64,000 nt of DNA from Cyclobacterium amurskyense (GCF_001050135.1 NZ_CP012040.1:4419001-4483000), one strand, 5' to 3'. Counted from the first letter of the stretch, positions 48,651 to 58,489 are shown. Notes: generated by a model not told the origin, from the letters alone. Numbers and translations are program-made.

Positions 48651-49724
48651 TTGCAAGACACAGAATTAGATTTTGAAGAGTTTTTTAATTTATCCCCGGA
48701 ATTGCTATGCGTCGTGGGGTTTGATGGACATTTTAAGAGAGTTAATACGGCATTTCAAAATGTTCTTGGCTATACTGAGGAGGAGTTAGAAAAGAAACCA
48801 CTCAGCGATTTTATCCATGAGAATGATAGGGAATCTACCCACAAGATTAGGGAAAACTTAAAAAATGGCACTCCTTTAAATAATTTTGAAAACCGTTATT
48901 TGTCTAAATCTGGTGAGGTCTTATGGCTTTCTTGGACTTCAAAATTAGTACCTGGAAAAAAGTTAATTTATGGATTGGCGAGGCTTGTTAATCCAAAGAA
49001 AGAAATGGAAGCCAAGAGAAATGAGTTGATCAAAGAGCTCACGAATACAAATGAAAAACTAAAACAGCTTACAATCACAATATCACATGATCTGAGATCA
49101 CCTGTAAATAATTTATTGGCAGGTTTTGATCTATTGGACAATGAAAGGATAAAAGACACAGAAACTGTTGAGTTGGTGGATTTACTTCGGAAATCTACAC
49201 TTGGATTGAAAACCCGACTTGATGATTTTCTTACATCCTTAAAAAAGGAAGAGTTATTGGTTGTCAAAGTGGAGCCACTTTTGTTTGAGAATATTTTAAC
49301 CCAATCCACAAATGATATAAAGTCCTTAATTAAGAACTCAAACGCTAAAATTATTACAGACTTTAACGAGGTGCCTACGATTCAATTTAATAAATCATAC
49401 CTAGAGAGTATTTTTTTAAATTTGATTTCTAATTCTATCAAATATACTACGCCCGATGTTGAACCAGTAATTGAAATACGTTCGTATTTAAAAGCAGGTA
49501 TTACCAAACTTTCTATTAAAGACAATGGTATTGGTTTTGATATGAATAAAGTGAAACAAAAAATATTTGGCTTTGATCAAAAGTTTCATGACAATGAAGA
49601 AAGTCAAGGCATAGGCTTGTATTTGGTTCACAAGCATGTTACAGCTCTTGGTGGCGATATTGAGGTTAGGAGTAAACCTAATAAAGGTACTGAGTTTATC
49701 GTTTCGTTTAAAAACCAGCTATAA
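48651..49724 (+). CDS. PAS-domain sensor histidine kinase
   Basis: 357 residues from TTG 48651. Residues 8-110 PAS: ELLCVVGFDGHFKRVNTAFQNVLGYTEEELEKKPLSDFIH with the PAC extension. Residues 135-205 HisKA: LTITISHDLRSPVNNLLAG (phosphoacceptor His about 147). Residues 250-357 ATPase: LNLISNSIKYTTPD (N-box), DNGIGFDMNKVKQKIFG (G1/F), SQGIGLYLVHKHVTALGGDIEV (G2). No membrane segment, so the kinase is cytoplasmic; the PAS pocket may sense a small ligand or redox state, but has no haem- or flavin-binding residue I can identify. No response regulator is adjacent (orphan). Confidence 0.9.
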   Translation: MQDTELDFEEFFNLSPELLCVVGFDGHFKRVNTAFQNVLGYTEEELEKKPLSDFIHENDRESTHKIRENLKNGTPLNNFENRYLSKSGEVLWLSWTSKLVPGKKLIYGLARLVNPKKEMEAKRNELIKELTNTNEKLKQLTITISHDLRSPVNNLLAGFDLLDNERIKDTETVELVDLLRKSTLGLKTRLDDFLTSLKKEELLVVKVEPLLFENILTQSTNDIKSLIKNSNAKIITDFNEVPTIQFNKSYLESIFLNLISNSIKYTTPDVEPVIEIRSYLKAGITKLSIKDNGIGFDMNKVKQKIFGFDQKFHDNEESQGIGLYLVHKHVTALGGDIEVRSKPNKGTEFIVSFKNQL

Positions 49725-50239
49725 ACCAATTAGTTAAGTATTGTTTTAAGTTATTTATTGAAAGGCAGCCAAATTTTTTACTTTTTTTTTGCTAAATCCG
49801 TTAACTAAAATAATCCAAAAGCGTAATGTCAATGGCACTCTCATTATAAATTCAACAATCACAAAGTAATTATTGGATTAAAATAGAGCAATGGATGAAT
49901 GTTTTTAACTACATTGATAGAACAGTTTTCGTGTTTGCCCACCCTTTGGTTTGAGGAGTAATAGTAAGACTAATTAACAATTAATTTGACTTAGCACTTG
50001 TATGAGTTTTTGATTGTAGAACTACTTCTTTATCACTTTGCTTAGATTGTTTCACCCTGGGCCTGTTGATAATCTATTGTTGGCTCTACCATAGTTATAA
50101 AATTGAACTGACATTGCCTATGCTTTGTTAAAATGGAAAATAGTAGGTGATGGATGGTTTTTATGATGATTTAGGTCATTAATGCAATTGTTTATTTCTT
50201 GTTTTAGTCTCCTAGGGAAATTTTATTATCATTTGATTT
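49725..50239. other. Gene-free stretch, 515 bp
   Basis: No credible coding sequence or hairpin seen. The promoter of the redox/glycosylation operon that starts at 50240 must lie here, but I cannot identify it. Confidence 0.45.
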
Positions 50240-51592
50240 ATGAATGGATCACATCAAATCGTTATTGTAGGAAATGGAATTTCAGGAGTTACCTGTGCAC
50301 GACACATCAGAAAAGTAGACAGTCAGGTAAAAATCATCCTTGTTTCTGGAGAGACAGAACATTTTTTCTCTCGTACCGCCTTGATGTACATTTACATGGG
50401 GCATATGAAATATGAACACACGAAACCCTATGCAGATGATTTTTGGAGTAAAAATAGAATAGACCTAAAGTTTGGTTGGGTGAAAAATGTAGATTTTAGC
50501 CAACGCTTTTTATTGTTTGAGAATGGAGAAAAACTTTCATTTGAAAAATTGATTTTAGCTACCGGTTCTAAACCTAATAAGTTTGGTTGGCCCGGTCAGG
50601 ATTTACTTGGAGTTCAAGGTTTGTACAGCTTTCAGGATTTGGAAAGCATGGAGCAACGTACAAATGTAATCTCACGAGCAGTGATCGTTGGTGGGGGTTT
50701 GATAGGAGTTGAAATGGCTGAAATGTTCGCATCCAGAAAGATCCCTGTCACTTTCTTAGTAAGAGGCAAAAGTTTTTGGGACAATGTTCTGCCTACAGAT
50801 GAGGCGGAGTTGGTGGCCAATCACATAATGGAACATCATATAGATTTGAGATTGGATACCGAACTCTTAGAAATAATAGATGATGGAAATGGAGCTGTAA
50901 AAGCAGTCAAAACCTCTACAGGAGAAATCATTCCTTGTGAATTTGTTGGCCTAACTGCTGGAGTAAGTCCAAACATTGATTTTTTGAAGAATACCGATTT
51001 AAAAACCAATAGGGGTATAGTCGTTGATAAAAAATTTCAAACCAATATTCCCGAGGTGTATGCCATTGGCGATTGTGTTGAGTTTATGGAAGCTCCCGGT
51101 CCGGATAGGAAAAATATAGAACAAGTTTGGTATACAGGAAGGATGCACGGTGAGACATTGGCCTTTAATTTAACACATGAAAGCCCTGTCGAATACAAAC
51201 CCGGCATTTGGTTTAACTCTGCCAAATTTTTTGACATAGAATACCAAACCTATGGGTTTTTACCTACTTCATGGGGTAAGGATAAATGGTCTTTCTACTG
51301 GGAAGACGAAACGAGAAAAATAGCCATTCGTTTGCTGTTTGATGCTCAGGATCGACTATTGGCTACCAATGTGTTTGGTTGGAGAATGAGGCATGCCTTT
51401 TTCGATAAGGCAATCAAAGAAGGATGGGACTCTGACAAGGTGATAAAACTTTTAGCTGAAGCAAGCTTCAACCCGGAATTTTTTACCAATCACCATATGG
51501 AAGTGGTTCATAAATACAACCAAGATAAGGGCCGAAATGTGCAGTTGTCTAAAAAGTCTATGTTTCATAAAATATTTGGTTTCAACTCATGA
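50240..51592 (+). CDS. FAD/NAD(P)-dependent pyridine-nucleotide-disulfide-type oxidoreductase
   Basis: 450 residues. FAD Rossmann HQIVIVGNGISGVTCARHIR (GxGxxG at about 11-16), NAD Rossmann AVIVGGGLIGVEMAEMFASR (about 148-167) and VYAIGDCVEF (FAD-binding GD motif near 272). Typical of NirB/ferredoxin-reductase-like enzymes but with an extra 100-residue C-terminal extension (about 340-450). There is no redox-active CxxxxC pair, so it is not a disulfide reductase. The stop overlaps the next gene (ATGA), an integral-membrane 4Fe-4S protein that could be its electron acceptor. Start ATG 50240; it heads a nine-gene run. Probably passes electrons from NAD(P)H to the membrane protein; the end acceptor is unknown. 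Confidence 0.87.
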   Translation: MNGSHQIVIVGNGISGVTCARHIRKVDSQVKIILVSGETEHFFSRTALMYIYMGHMKYEHTKPYADDFWSKNRIDLKFGWVKNVDFSQRFLLFENGEKLSFEKLILATGSKPNKFGWPGQDLLGVQGLYSFQDLESMEQRTNVISRAVIVGGGLIGVEMAEMFASRKIPVTFLVRGKSFWDNVLPTDEAELVANHIMEHHIDLRLDTELLEIIDDGNGAVKAVKTSTGEIIPCEFVGLTAGVSPNIDFLKNTDLKTNRGIVVDKKFQTNIPEVYAIGDCVEFMEAPGPDRKNIEQVWYTGRMHGETLAFNLTHESPVEYKPGIWFNSAKFFDIEYQTYGFLPTSWGKDKWSFYWEDETRKIAIRLLFDAQDRLLATNVFGWRMRHAFFDKAIKEGWDSDKVIKLLAEASFNPEFFTNHHMEVVHKYNQDKGRNVQLSKKSMFHKIFGFNS

Positions 51593-53133
51593 AAAGTCTT
51601 CAAAAAATTGGAGTAGTGCTTACTATAATTGGATTGGTAATTTTTACCGTACTTCCTTTTATAGGAAATTATCGGTTGGATGAAGTAACTACCATAGCAG
51701 TAACAAAAGATATTCATTCTGAAGCAATGGTAGAAATACTTAGCCCTATGTTTGGTAAAGTATATTCTTCCAACACTTCCTTTATTTCTTCATTTAAGGA
51801 ATATTTTAATACCTACAATGAGGCTTTGAAAGACAATCAGGAGTGGGATAAAGTAATTTGGGATAATTATGCCTTTCCAATCACCAAAGCGGCTTCAATA
51901 GGGCCTGTAGTAGATAACCCTTTGTTGTATTTATCATTATCTATAGGCTTAACGATTTTAGGAGGTCTTTTGTATATATTGCCTTTATATAGAGATGAGC
52001 CTGCCGGTATCAAGAATGATGGTATATTTTTCTCCTCCATGATGGCCAGAGGATGGTTAGGAATGATTACGGGTACTTACCTGATTCTTTTTTATATTGT
52101 TCTATATTGGTTTCCTGAATACATTACAAATTTGGTTTTAATGGTGGATCCTATAAGTCATTTTTTATCCGGAGGGCCTGCTAGCCAATGGTTTTTATAT
52201 GGCTTTATCTATTCATTTGCTATTTTGGTGATGGGTCTTAGAATGTTCAGAAAATACAAAGGGAATAATTACCAACTGATTCGAACTACCTCAGTTATGT
52301 TTTTCCAGTTGTCATTTGCCTTTATTCTACCGGAAATATTGGTATTATTCAATAAACCTTGGCATGATTTTAAAAATATTTGGCCATTGGATTATTCTTT
52401 TTTCTATGAATACCGTTTGGATGGAATGATCAACTCAGGTGCTTTGGGTATGTTTATGCTTATTCTCGGCATACTTTTAATAGTTGTAGGTGTTCCATTA
52501 TTTACCTATTTATATGGCAAGAGGTGGTATTGTAGCTGGGTGTGTGGATGTGGTGGCCTGGCAGAAACTTTGGGTGACCCTTATCGTCAATTGTCTGATA
52601 AATCTGTAAAATCTTGGAAAATAGAGCGGTACCTAATTCATTCTGTACTCGTTTTCGCTGTGGTGATGACAGGACTGACCATTACAAATTATTTCATGAG
52701 TTTTGAGCTATTGGGGCAGGCAACAGATCAATTGCATTCCATTTATGGGTTTGCAATAGGTTCTCTATTTGCAGGTGTGGTTGGAACTGGATTTTATCCT
52801 TTTATGGGGAACCGGGTGTGGTGTAGATTTGGTTGTCCTTTGGCAGCTTACTTAGGATTGGTGCAAAGGTTTAAATCGAGGTTTAGGATTACTACCAATG
52901 GTGGCCAGTGTATATCTTGTGGCAATTGCTCTACCTATTGCGAAATGGGCATTGATGTTAGATGGTATGCGCAAAGAGGCCAAAACATTGTCCGATCTTC
53001 CTGTGTAGGTTGTGGGGTTTGTTCAGCAGTTTGCCCTCGTGGAGTATTGAAGTTGGAAAATGGTAAAGAAGAGGGGAGAATCAATGACATGCCGATTATT
53101 ATAGGCAATGATTCAGTTAAAGCAAAAATTTAG
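51589..53133 (+). CDS. Polytopic 4Fe-4S protein (NapH/CcoG/NosR-like)
   Basis: 514 residues. About six membrane helices. The cysteine motifs are FLYGKRWYCSWVCGCGGLAE, then NRVWCRFGCPLAAYLG, then two ferredoxin-type clusters GGQCISCGNCSTYCEMGIDV (about residue 438) and SCVGCGVCSAVCPRGVL (about 473). The first two are the CX3C/CXXXCP signatures of the NosR/NapH/CcoG family. Clusters 1 and 2 of the CX2CX2CX3C type bind [4Fe-4S]. Start ATG overlaps the reductase stop. NapH-like proteins pass electrons between quinol and periplasmic or cytoplasmic partners. No nap, nos or cco genes are nearby, and the following gene is a glycosyltransferase 2 bp away, so its function here is unknown. Confidence 0.85.
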   Translation: MKSLQKIGVVLTIIGLVIFTVLPFIGNYRLDEVTTIAVTKDIHSEAMVEILSPMFGKVYSSNTSFISSFKEYFNTYNEALKDNQEWDKVIWDNYAFPITKAASIGPVVDNPLLYLSLSIGLTILGGLLYILPLYRDEPAGIKNDGIFFSSMMARGWLGMITGTYLILFYIVLYWFPEYITNLVLMVDPISHFLSGGPASQWFLYGFIYSFAILVMGLRMFRKYKGNNYQLIRTTSVMFFQLSFAFILPEILVLFNKPWHDFKNIWPLDYSFFYEYRLDGMINSGALGMFMLILGILLIVVGVPLFTYLYGKRWYCSWVCGCGGLAETLGDPYRQLSDKSVKSWKIERYLIHSVLVFAVVMTGLTITNYFMSFELLGQATDQLHSIYGFAIGSLFAGVVGTGFYPFMGNRVWCRFGCPLAAYLGLVQRFKSRFRITTNGGQCISCGNCSTYCEMGIDVRWYAQRGQNIVRSSCVGCGVCSAVCPRGVLKLENGKEEGRINDMPIIIGNDSVKAKI

Positions 53134-53135
53134 AA

Positions 53136-54602
53136 ATGTTGATTAATTTGTTTTTGGGGATATATGGCTTAGCCATGTGTTTTATTTTATTTTACAGTTT
53201 TGCACAAGCCAATTTATTATGGCACTTTTTTAAATTTAAAGACAATAAAATACCCTTGGCTTCAATGGCTGACAAAGGGCTTCCTTTTGTTACCATTCAG
53301 TTACCTGTGTTTAATGAAAAGTACGTAGTGAAAAGACTTATTCATGCCATTGCACAAATGCAATATCCCGCGGAAAAGCTCGAAATTCAGTTACTAGATG
53401 ATAGTACAGATGAAACTGCGAATCTTATTAAAGAATGCTTGAAGGCTTATCCTGAAGTAGATTTTAAATACATACATAGGGAAAATAGAGTAGGCTTTAA
53501 GGCAGGTGCATTGAAAGAAGGGTTGGAGAAGGCGAAAGGAGAGCTTATAGCCATTTTTGATGCTGATTTTATTCCCGATCCTGACTTTTTATTAAAGACG
53601 GTCGGTCACTTTACGGAAGAAAATGTAGGGATGGTTCAATCCAGGTGGGGACATTTAAATGAGGATTATTCTCTTTTTACGCGACTTCAGGCTTTTGCTT
53701 TGGATGCCCATTTTATGGTGGAGCAAATGGGCAGAAATTCTCAAAAAGCTTTTATCAATTTCAATGGAACCGGAGGAATCTGGCGTAAAAGCTGCATACT
53801 TGATGCAGGCAATTGGCAGGCAGACACCCTCACTGAAGACCTTGACTTAAGTTACAGGGCCCAGCAAAGAGGTTGGGAGTTTGTATACCGACCAGATGTG
53901 GTTTCTCCTGCTGAGTTACCTCCGGTGATGTCAGCGATTAAATCCCAGCAATTTCGATGGACAAAAGGTGGAGCTGAATGTGCTATGAAGCATTTGGGCC
54001 ATGTATTGACAGGGAAATTCCCGATGAAAGTGAAAATACATGCAGTCGCTCATTTATTGAATTCAACAATTTTTATAGCCATACTTTTGGTTAGCTTGTC
54101 AAGCATTCCTGTTTGGTGGGGATTTTATCAAGGGCTTATTCCACTTGAATATTTTAAATTTGCCGCCTTTTTCCTCTTTGGTTTTGTAATTATAGCAGCG
54201 GTTTATTTTTTCGCCAATCTTAATCTTAAAAATTTCACGATTAAGAGCTTCTTTAGGTTTTTATGGGAACTCCCTGTTTTTTTAGCCGTCTCTATGGGGC
54301 TCTCTGTGCACAATGCACAAGCCGTTTGGGAAGGTTTGACGGGTAAGAGGTCTCCATTTGTTCGCACACCGAAATACAATTTGACAGATAAAGAACAGAA
54401 TTGGATAAGTAATACCTATAATCAACTGAAAATACCGCCCACAGCCTACCTGGAAGCTATCTTAGCATTGGTATTTAATGCCATGGTTGTTTTTTCACTT
54501 ATTACAGGAACCTATGAAATGATAGCATTTCACGGTATGCTGGCTGTTGGATTTACCTTGGTAAGTATAACCTCATTCAAAAGTTATTTGATCAAAGCCT
54601 AA
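53136..54602 (+). CDS. Processive-type membrane glycosyltransferase family 2 (cellulose-synthase-like)
   Basis: 488 residues. One N-terminal helix, then a GT-A domain with TIQLPVFNEKYV, EIQLLDDSTDETANLI, AIFDADFIPDPDFL, NGTGGIWRKSCILDAG, EDLDLSYRAQQRGW (TED acid) and QQFRWTKGGAE (QXXRW), then about four C-terminal helices. All D,D,D,QXXRW residues of CESA/CsgD-like synthases are present. These enzymes add sugar from UDP-Glc, UDP-GlcNAc or GDP-Man to a growing chain or lipid. In this family (CESA_CaSu_A2 type) the acceptor is often a glycolipid. It starts 2 bp after the Fe-S gene, so probably one transcript. Confidence 0.88.
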   Translation: MLINLFLGIYGLAMCFILFYSFAQANLLWHFFKFKDNKIPLASMADKGLPFVTIQLPVFNEKYVVKRLIHAIAQMQYPAEKLEIQLLDDSTDETANLIKECLKAYPEVDFKYIHRENRVGFKAGALKEGLEKAKGELIAIFDADFIPDPDFLLKTVGHFTEENVGMVQSRWGHLNEDYSLFTRLQAFALDAHFMVEQMGRNSQKAFINFNGTGGIWRKSCILDAGNWQADTLTEDLDLSYRAQQRGWEFVYRPDVVSPAELPPVMSAIKSQQFRWTKGGAECAMKHLGHVLTGKFPMKVKIHAVAHLLNSTIFIAILLVSLSSIPVWWGFYQGLIPLEYFKFAAFFLFGFVIIAAVYFFANLNLKNFTIKSFFRFLWELPVFLAVSMGLSVHNAQAVWEGLTGKRSPFVRTPKYNLTDKEQNWISNTYNQLKIPPTAYLEAILALVFNAMVVFSLITGTYEMIAFHGMLAVGFTLVSITSFKSYLIKA

Positions 54603-54666
54603 GAGCTTTGATAGTTTAGAAAACAATATGTTAAAAAAATCTATAATAGATTTTTAGATCCAATTT

Positions 54667-55347
54667 ATGTTAATAGATGTAATTATTCCAGCTTTCAATG
54701 AGGCCAGTGCTATTGGGAAAGTGATCGCAGATATTCCTGATTTTGTTAGAAATATAATAGTGGTAAATAACAATTCCAAAGATGATACCCGGCAGGTGAG
54801 CCAGGCAGCAGGAGCCATCGTTCTGGATGAACCGCAAAAAGGCTATGGGAAAGCCTGCCTTAAGGGCTTGTCTTATTTAGACAATATGGATTTCCCTCCG
54901 GATATAGTTGTTTTTTTGGATGCGGATTATAGTGACTACCCTGAAGAAATGGAAATAATTCTCGAACCGATCCTTCAGAAAAAAATGGATATGGTCATTG
55001 GGTCTAGAGCCAAAGGAAGTAGAGAAAATGGTTCAATGACGGTACCACAAATTTTCGGCAATTGGTTGGCTACAAAGTTAATGTGTCAATTGTTTAAGGC
55101 TGAATTTTCCGATTTGGGGCCATTTCGAGCCATTCGCTGGGATAAATTGAAAGCCTTAGATATGGAGGATGAAAATTACGGTTGGACCATAGAAATGCAA
55201 ATTAAGGCAGTTAAAAATGGGCTTAAATATACGGAAGTACCAGTGAATTATAGAAAAAGAATCGGGGTATCTAAAGTCAGTGGAACAGTGAAAGGAGTTT
55301 TTGGAGCTGGGTATAAAATTCTTTACACCATATGGAAGTACAGGTAA
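54667..55347 (+). CDS. Family 2 glycosyltransferase (DPM1/GT2 type)
   Basis: 226 residues, soluble. VIIPAFNEASAIGKVIADIP, VVNNNSKDDTRQVSQAAGA, GYGKACLKGL, DIVVFLDADYSDYPEEM (DxD), IGSRAKGS and GPFRAIRWDKLKALDM. Close in form to dolichyl-phosphate mannosyl/glucosyltransferases without the C-terminal helices. It likely loads a sugar onto a polyprenyl phosphate for use by the GT-C enzyme encoded three genes later, an arrangement known from lipid-linked mannosylation systems. Start ATG 54667; 64 bp from the preceding stop. Confidence 0.88.
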   Translation: MLIDVIIPAFNEASAIGKVIADIPDFVRNIIVVNNNSKDDTRQVSQAAGAIVLDEPQKGYGKACLKGLSYLDNMDFPPDIVVFLDADYSDYPEEMEIILEPILQKKMDMVIGSRAKGSRENGSMTVPQIFGNWLATKLMCQLFKAEFSDLGPFRAIRWDKLKALDMEDENYGWTIEMQIKAVKNGLKYTEVPVNYRKRIGVSKVSGTVKGVFGAGYKILYTIWKYR

Positions 55348-55423
55348 GTACTGAAATACTATCCGCTATATACCGGCAACAAATCCGATTATTTTTTTTA
55401 AATTATACGTAAAATTAAAGGCT

Positions 55424-56308
55424 ATGAGAAGTTTAATCGGTTTGTTTATTTTATTCTTGGCGTTTGCTTGTAATAGACCTCAAAGAGAAAATGTAGATTT
55501 CAATGAATGGGGAGAATATTGGTTTCAAGGCAAAGCTGAGATTAATAGTTACAGCCTAACCCAATACCGCTATGGTGAAGCTAGAGAAGGCGAAGCGGTA
55601 TTGATTTTTGTTGCGGAAGATTTTTCTAGGAAAAAGCAAGTAAAGTTGGACGACCCTTCTCAAGCTGGTAGGGATAAGATTTCAGTCCTTAAAATGAATC
55701 ATACAAGGGAGTTTATTACAGGTATATACCCTTACCATATGATGCTTTCTGCATTTACTCCTACCAAGGAGGCCTCACAAGGACTAAAGTTTACCGCTTC
55801 CTCTCAAGAGTGGTGTGGGCAGTCATTCACCCAGCTTAATCTCAATAGTGGCGACAGCTATGATGGAGAGTTGTTTTCCTACTTTGAGGAGGAGGGTTCT
55901 TATTCATTCTCTTTAAACGGTATAGCTGAAGATGATTTATGGAATTTAATTCGGATAAATCCCAATCAAGTTCCCATTGGGTCTGTTAATATGTGGCCAT
56001 CACTAATTCATCAGCGATTGACCCATAGAGAATTTATTTCAGAAGAAGTCTTTATACGAACTACAGATGTAAGTGAAAATAGAAGTCAACTTGAAGTAAC
56101 TTATAGCTCGGGTAATCGGGTTTTGCGTATAAATTATGAAAAAGAGTTCCCTTACGAAATACTAGGATGGGAAGAAGAACAAACGAACAAAAATGGACAA
56201 AAAGAGCTTACCAAAGCCGAGCGAAAAGGGACTAAAGTGATCGATTACTGGAATAGAAAAGCATTGGAAGATGAATTTCTTCGTGATGAGTTGAAACTTA
56301 ATAAATAA
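55424..56308 (+). CDS. Conserved Bacteroidota-type lipoprotein of unknown function
   Basis: 294 residues; signal with lipobox LAFACNRP (Cys about 16). Not a family I recognise. The mature protein is beta-rich (EINSYSLTQYRYGEAREGEAVLIFV, KISVLKMNHTREFITGIYPYHMMLSAF, FTQLNLNSGDSYDGELFSYFEEEGS) with no enzymatic motif I can name. Proteins like this have sometimes been labelled 'septum formation inhibitor Maf', but it has none of the Maf nucleotide pyrophosphatase motifs. It lies between the GT2 and the GT-C gene and is presumably exported to the envelope with their product. Confidence 0.7.
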   Translation: MRSLIGLFILFLAFACNRPQRENVDFNEWGEYWFQGKAEINSYSLTQYRYGEAREGEAVLIFVAEDFSRKKQVKLDDPSQAGRDKISVLKMNHTREFITGIYPYHMMLSAFTPTKEASQGLKFTASSQEWCGQSFTQLNLNSGDSYDGELFSYFEEEGSYSFSLNGIAEDDLWNLIRINPNQVPIGSVNMWPSLIHQRLTHREFISEEVFIRTTDVSENRSQLEVTYSSGNRVLRINYEKEFPYEILGWEEEQTNKNGQKELTKAERKGTKVIDYWNRKALEDEFLRDELKLNK

Positions 56309-56318
56309 GTATAGACTT

Positions 56319-57665
56319 TTGAAAACCTATTTCGCTCTTTTATTGTATTCCCTGTCCATTGTGGGTATGGGGTATTTCTTGCCTCGTGAAGCATTTATAC
56401 CTCAGTTGTCTTTGTTTTCGTTAGGTTTTTGTGCTTATCTATTTCTGGTACAGGCTTCAAAAAAACGTAATTATTCCTTTGTTTTTATTCTCATAAGCGC
56501 TTCAGTATTAAGGTTCTTGTTAATAGGTGCCTGGCCAGTACTTTCGGATGACTTCTACAGGTATTTTTTTGATGGACAATTAATTGGGTATGGTATTAAT
56601 CCTTATGCCTACTTGCCCAGTGGATTGTTAGAATCGGGTGCAATCCCAGCAAATAATTATTGGGAAACCTTAGTGACTAAAATGAATTCTCCCAGTTATT
56701 TTTCCGTTTACCCACCCTTACACCAGTTGGTTTTTTGGATTTCAACCTGGGTAGGGGAGGATATTTATCTCAATATCCTTTCTTTAAGAAGTATTGTTTT
56801 TCTTTTTGAATTGGTGAATCTGTGGTTGATTAAAAACATATTGAGCAATTTAAAACTTCCGGGTTACCGCTTGGCTTGGTATGCCTTTAATCCTTTGGTT
56901 ATAATGGAAGTGACTGGTAACCTTCATTTTGAAGGGATGGTATTGACGGGACTGCTCATTGCGCTATATTATTATAGTCAAAATCATGAAAAACTCACAG
57001 CTTTGGGATGGAGCTTGGCAGTTGGACTTAAATTAAGCCCCATGCTAATCGCTCCTGTTTGGTTAAGTGCCTGGAATAAAACCAGTTTTTTCAAATTTGT
57101 TTTCATTTCAAGTATTTCCCTACTCATTCTATTTGCCCCACTTATTTTTGGAGGGCAATTGACTAATTTCTATACCAGTTTCCGTCTGTATCAAAGTAGC
57201 TTTGAATTTAATGCTTCCATTTATTATCTGTTAAGGTGGATTTCAGGGCTTTTTATAGATTATAATCCCATAGGAACACTTGGTCCTTCACTTAATTTTA
57301 TAGCTGCAGCATTGCTATTAGGGATAGGGATAATGAGAAAGAGCATGAATACTACCGATTTAGCCTCCAAAATGGTTTGGATGTATCTGGTCTTTTTATT
57401 GCTTCAGACCACTGTTCACCCTTGGTACTTGATTCCTGCCTTAGGGCTTAGCATTTTCACAGCCAATAAGCTATTTATTGCTTGGAGTGGCTTGGTTTTC
57501 TTGTCGTATCATGCCTACATGGGACAAGATTATAATGAGCATATATGGGTGGTTTTTACCGAGTATACCTTATTATTTACAATGGCTGTATTGTTAATTC
57601 GTTATCGACAATCAGCAACACTAGAAGATGGTAGCGAAACACGAACTGTTTTGGATAAATTATGA
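56319..57665 (+). CDS. GT-C-type polyprenyl-phosphate-dependent glycosyltransferase (mannosyltransferase-like)
   Basis: 448 residues from TTG 56319, about ten to twelve hydrophobic segments. The first periplasmic loop has LSDDFYRYFFDGQLIGYGINPYAYLPSG (Asp pair of the GT-C catalytic loop), followed by SVYPPLHQLVFW, the Y-P-P-x-x-Q motif seen in GT-C mannosyltransferases (ALG3/PIG-M/MptA-like), and VHPWYLIPALGL near residue 365. These enzymes use lipid-phosphate sugars outside the cytoplasm. Its start is 10 bp after the lipoprotein stop, and its stop overlaps a potential start of the next gene. A partner to the GT2 at 54667 is likely but inferred. Confidence 0.82.
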   Translation: MKTYFALLLYSLSIVGMGYFLPREAFIPQLSLFSLGFCAYLFLVQASKKRNYSFVFILISASVLRFLLIGAWPVLSDDFYRYFFDGQLIGYGINPYAYLPSGLLESGAIPANNYWETLVTKMNSPSYFSVYPPLHQLVFWISTWVGEDIYLNILSLRSIVFLFELVNLWLIKNILSNLKLPGYRLAWYAFNPLVIMEVTGNLHFEGMVLTGLLIALYYYSQNHEKLTALGWSLAVGLKLSPMLIAPVWLSAWNKTSFFKFVFISSISLLILFAPLIFGGQLTNFYTSFRLYQSSFEFNASIYYLLRWISGLFIDYNPIGTLGPSLNFIAAALLLGIGIMRKSMNTTDLASKMVWMYLVFLLLQTTVHPWYLIPALGLSIFTANKLFIAWSGLVFLSYHAYMGQDYNEHIWVVFTEYTLLFTMAVLLIRYRQSATLEDGSETRTVLDKL

Positions 57666-57730
57666 AAATTGGCAGTAAAAGTTTAATATTAATATTAATT
57701 TCGGATAGTGATAAATTGAAAAATGCCTTC

Positions 57731-58468
57731 ATGTACAATAATTATTGTTATCTCTTTTTGCTCTTATTAATAGTTGGTTGTAGTAGACCAGATAAATCAG
57801 AAAAAATAATCAATGAATCGATTGAAGCCCATGGAGGAGATTTGTTTAAATCTGCCCAGATAAGTTTCACTTTCAGAGATAGGCAATATGAGATATTCAA
57901 ATCTCCAAATTCGTTTAGGTATACCCGTTCTTTCACTGAAGAGGCTAAAAGAGTAAAAGATGTCCTTAATGATGATGGCTTTACTCGCACTATAGACGAT
58001 GAGGAAGTTAGCCTTTCTGATGAAAAGAGATTGGCATATTCCAATTCTGTTAATTCAGTAGCCTATTTTACATTTTTGCCTTATGGACTAAATGATGAGG
58101 CGGTTATTAAAGCGTATTTGGGCTTAGAGGAAATTGAAGGCAATAATTACCATTTGGTAAAAGTGACTTTTAAAGAAAATGGAGGAGGAGAGGATTTTCA
58201 AGACGAATTTTTGTATTGGATTAATCAGGAAACCCACCATGTAGATTATCTTGCCTATTCTTATCACACCGATGGTGGAGGTTTAAGGTTTAGGAAGGCC
58301 ATAAATAAGCATGAGGTTTCAGGCCTGGTATTACAGGATTATGAAAATTATAAGCCAGAAGATGAGTCGATCTCCGTGGAAGAATTATCTCTGTTATTCA
58401 AAAATGGTGACTTAGAGCTCTTGTCAGAAATTATTTTGGAGAATATCGAAGTTCAAGTTTTAAAGTGA
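57731..58468 (+). CDS. DUF6503-like lipoprotein
   Basis: 245 residues from ATG 57731, giving a compact lipoprotein signal (NNYCYLFLLLLIVGCS, Cys17). An ATG at 57662 would overlap the previous stop (ATGA) but adds 23 residues before the signal and a charged stretch, so it is less likely. The mature part starts EKIINESIEAHGGDLFKSAQISFTFRDRQYEI, the opening of the exported DUF6503-type beta-barrel-like (LolA/LppX-like) proteins, and ends in strands LYWINQETHHVDYLAYSYHTDGGGLRF. These are thought to bind lipids. In this operon it might carry a lipid-linked product, by inference. Confidence 0.72.
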   Translation: MYNNYCYLFLLLLIVGCSRPDKSEKIINESIEAHGGDLFKSAQISFTFRDRQYEIFKSPNSFRYTRSFTEEAKRVKDVLNDDGFTRTIDDEEVSLSDEKRLAYSNSVNSVAYFTFLPYGLNDEAVIKAYLGLEEIEGNNYHLVKVTFKENGGGEDFQDEFLYWINQETHHVDYLAYSYHTDGGGLRFRKAINKHEVSGLVLQDYENYKPEDESISVEELSLLFKNGDLELLSEIILENIEVQVLK

Positions 58469-58489
58469 TTTATTTCAAGTAATTAAAGA

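Noticed and set aside
50182..50415. 77-codon frame overlapping the start of the reductase gene
   Set aside because: It overlaps the reductase in another frame, has no domain, and the reductase N-terminus with its GxGxxG motif is clearly the real reading frame.
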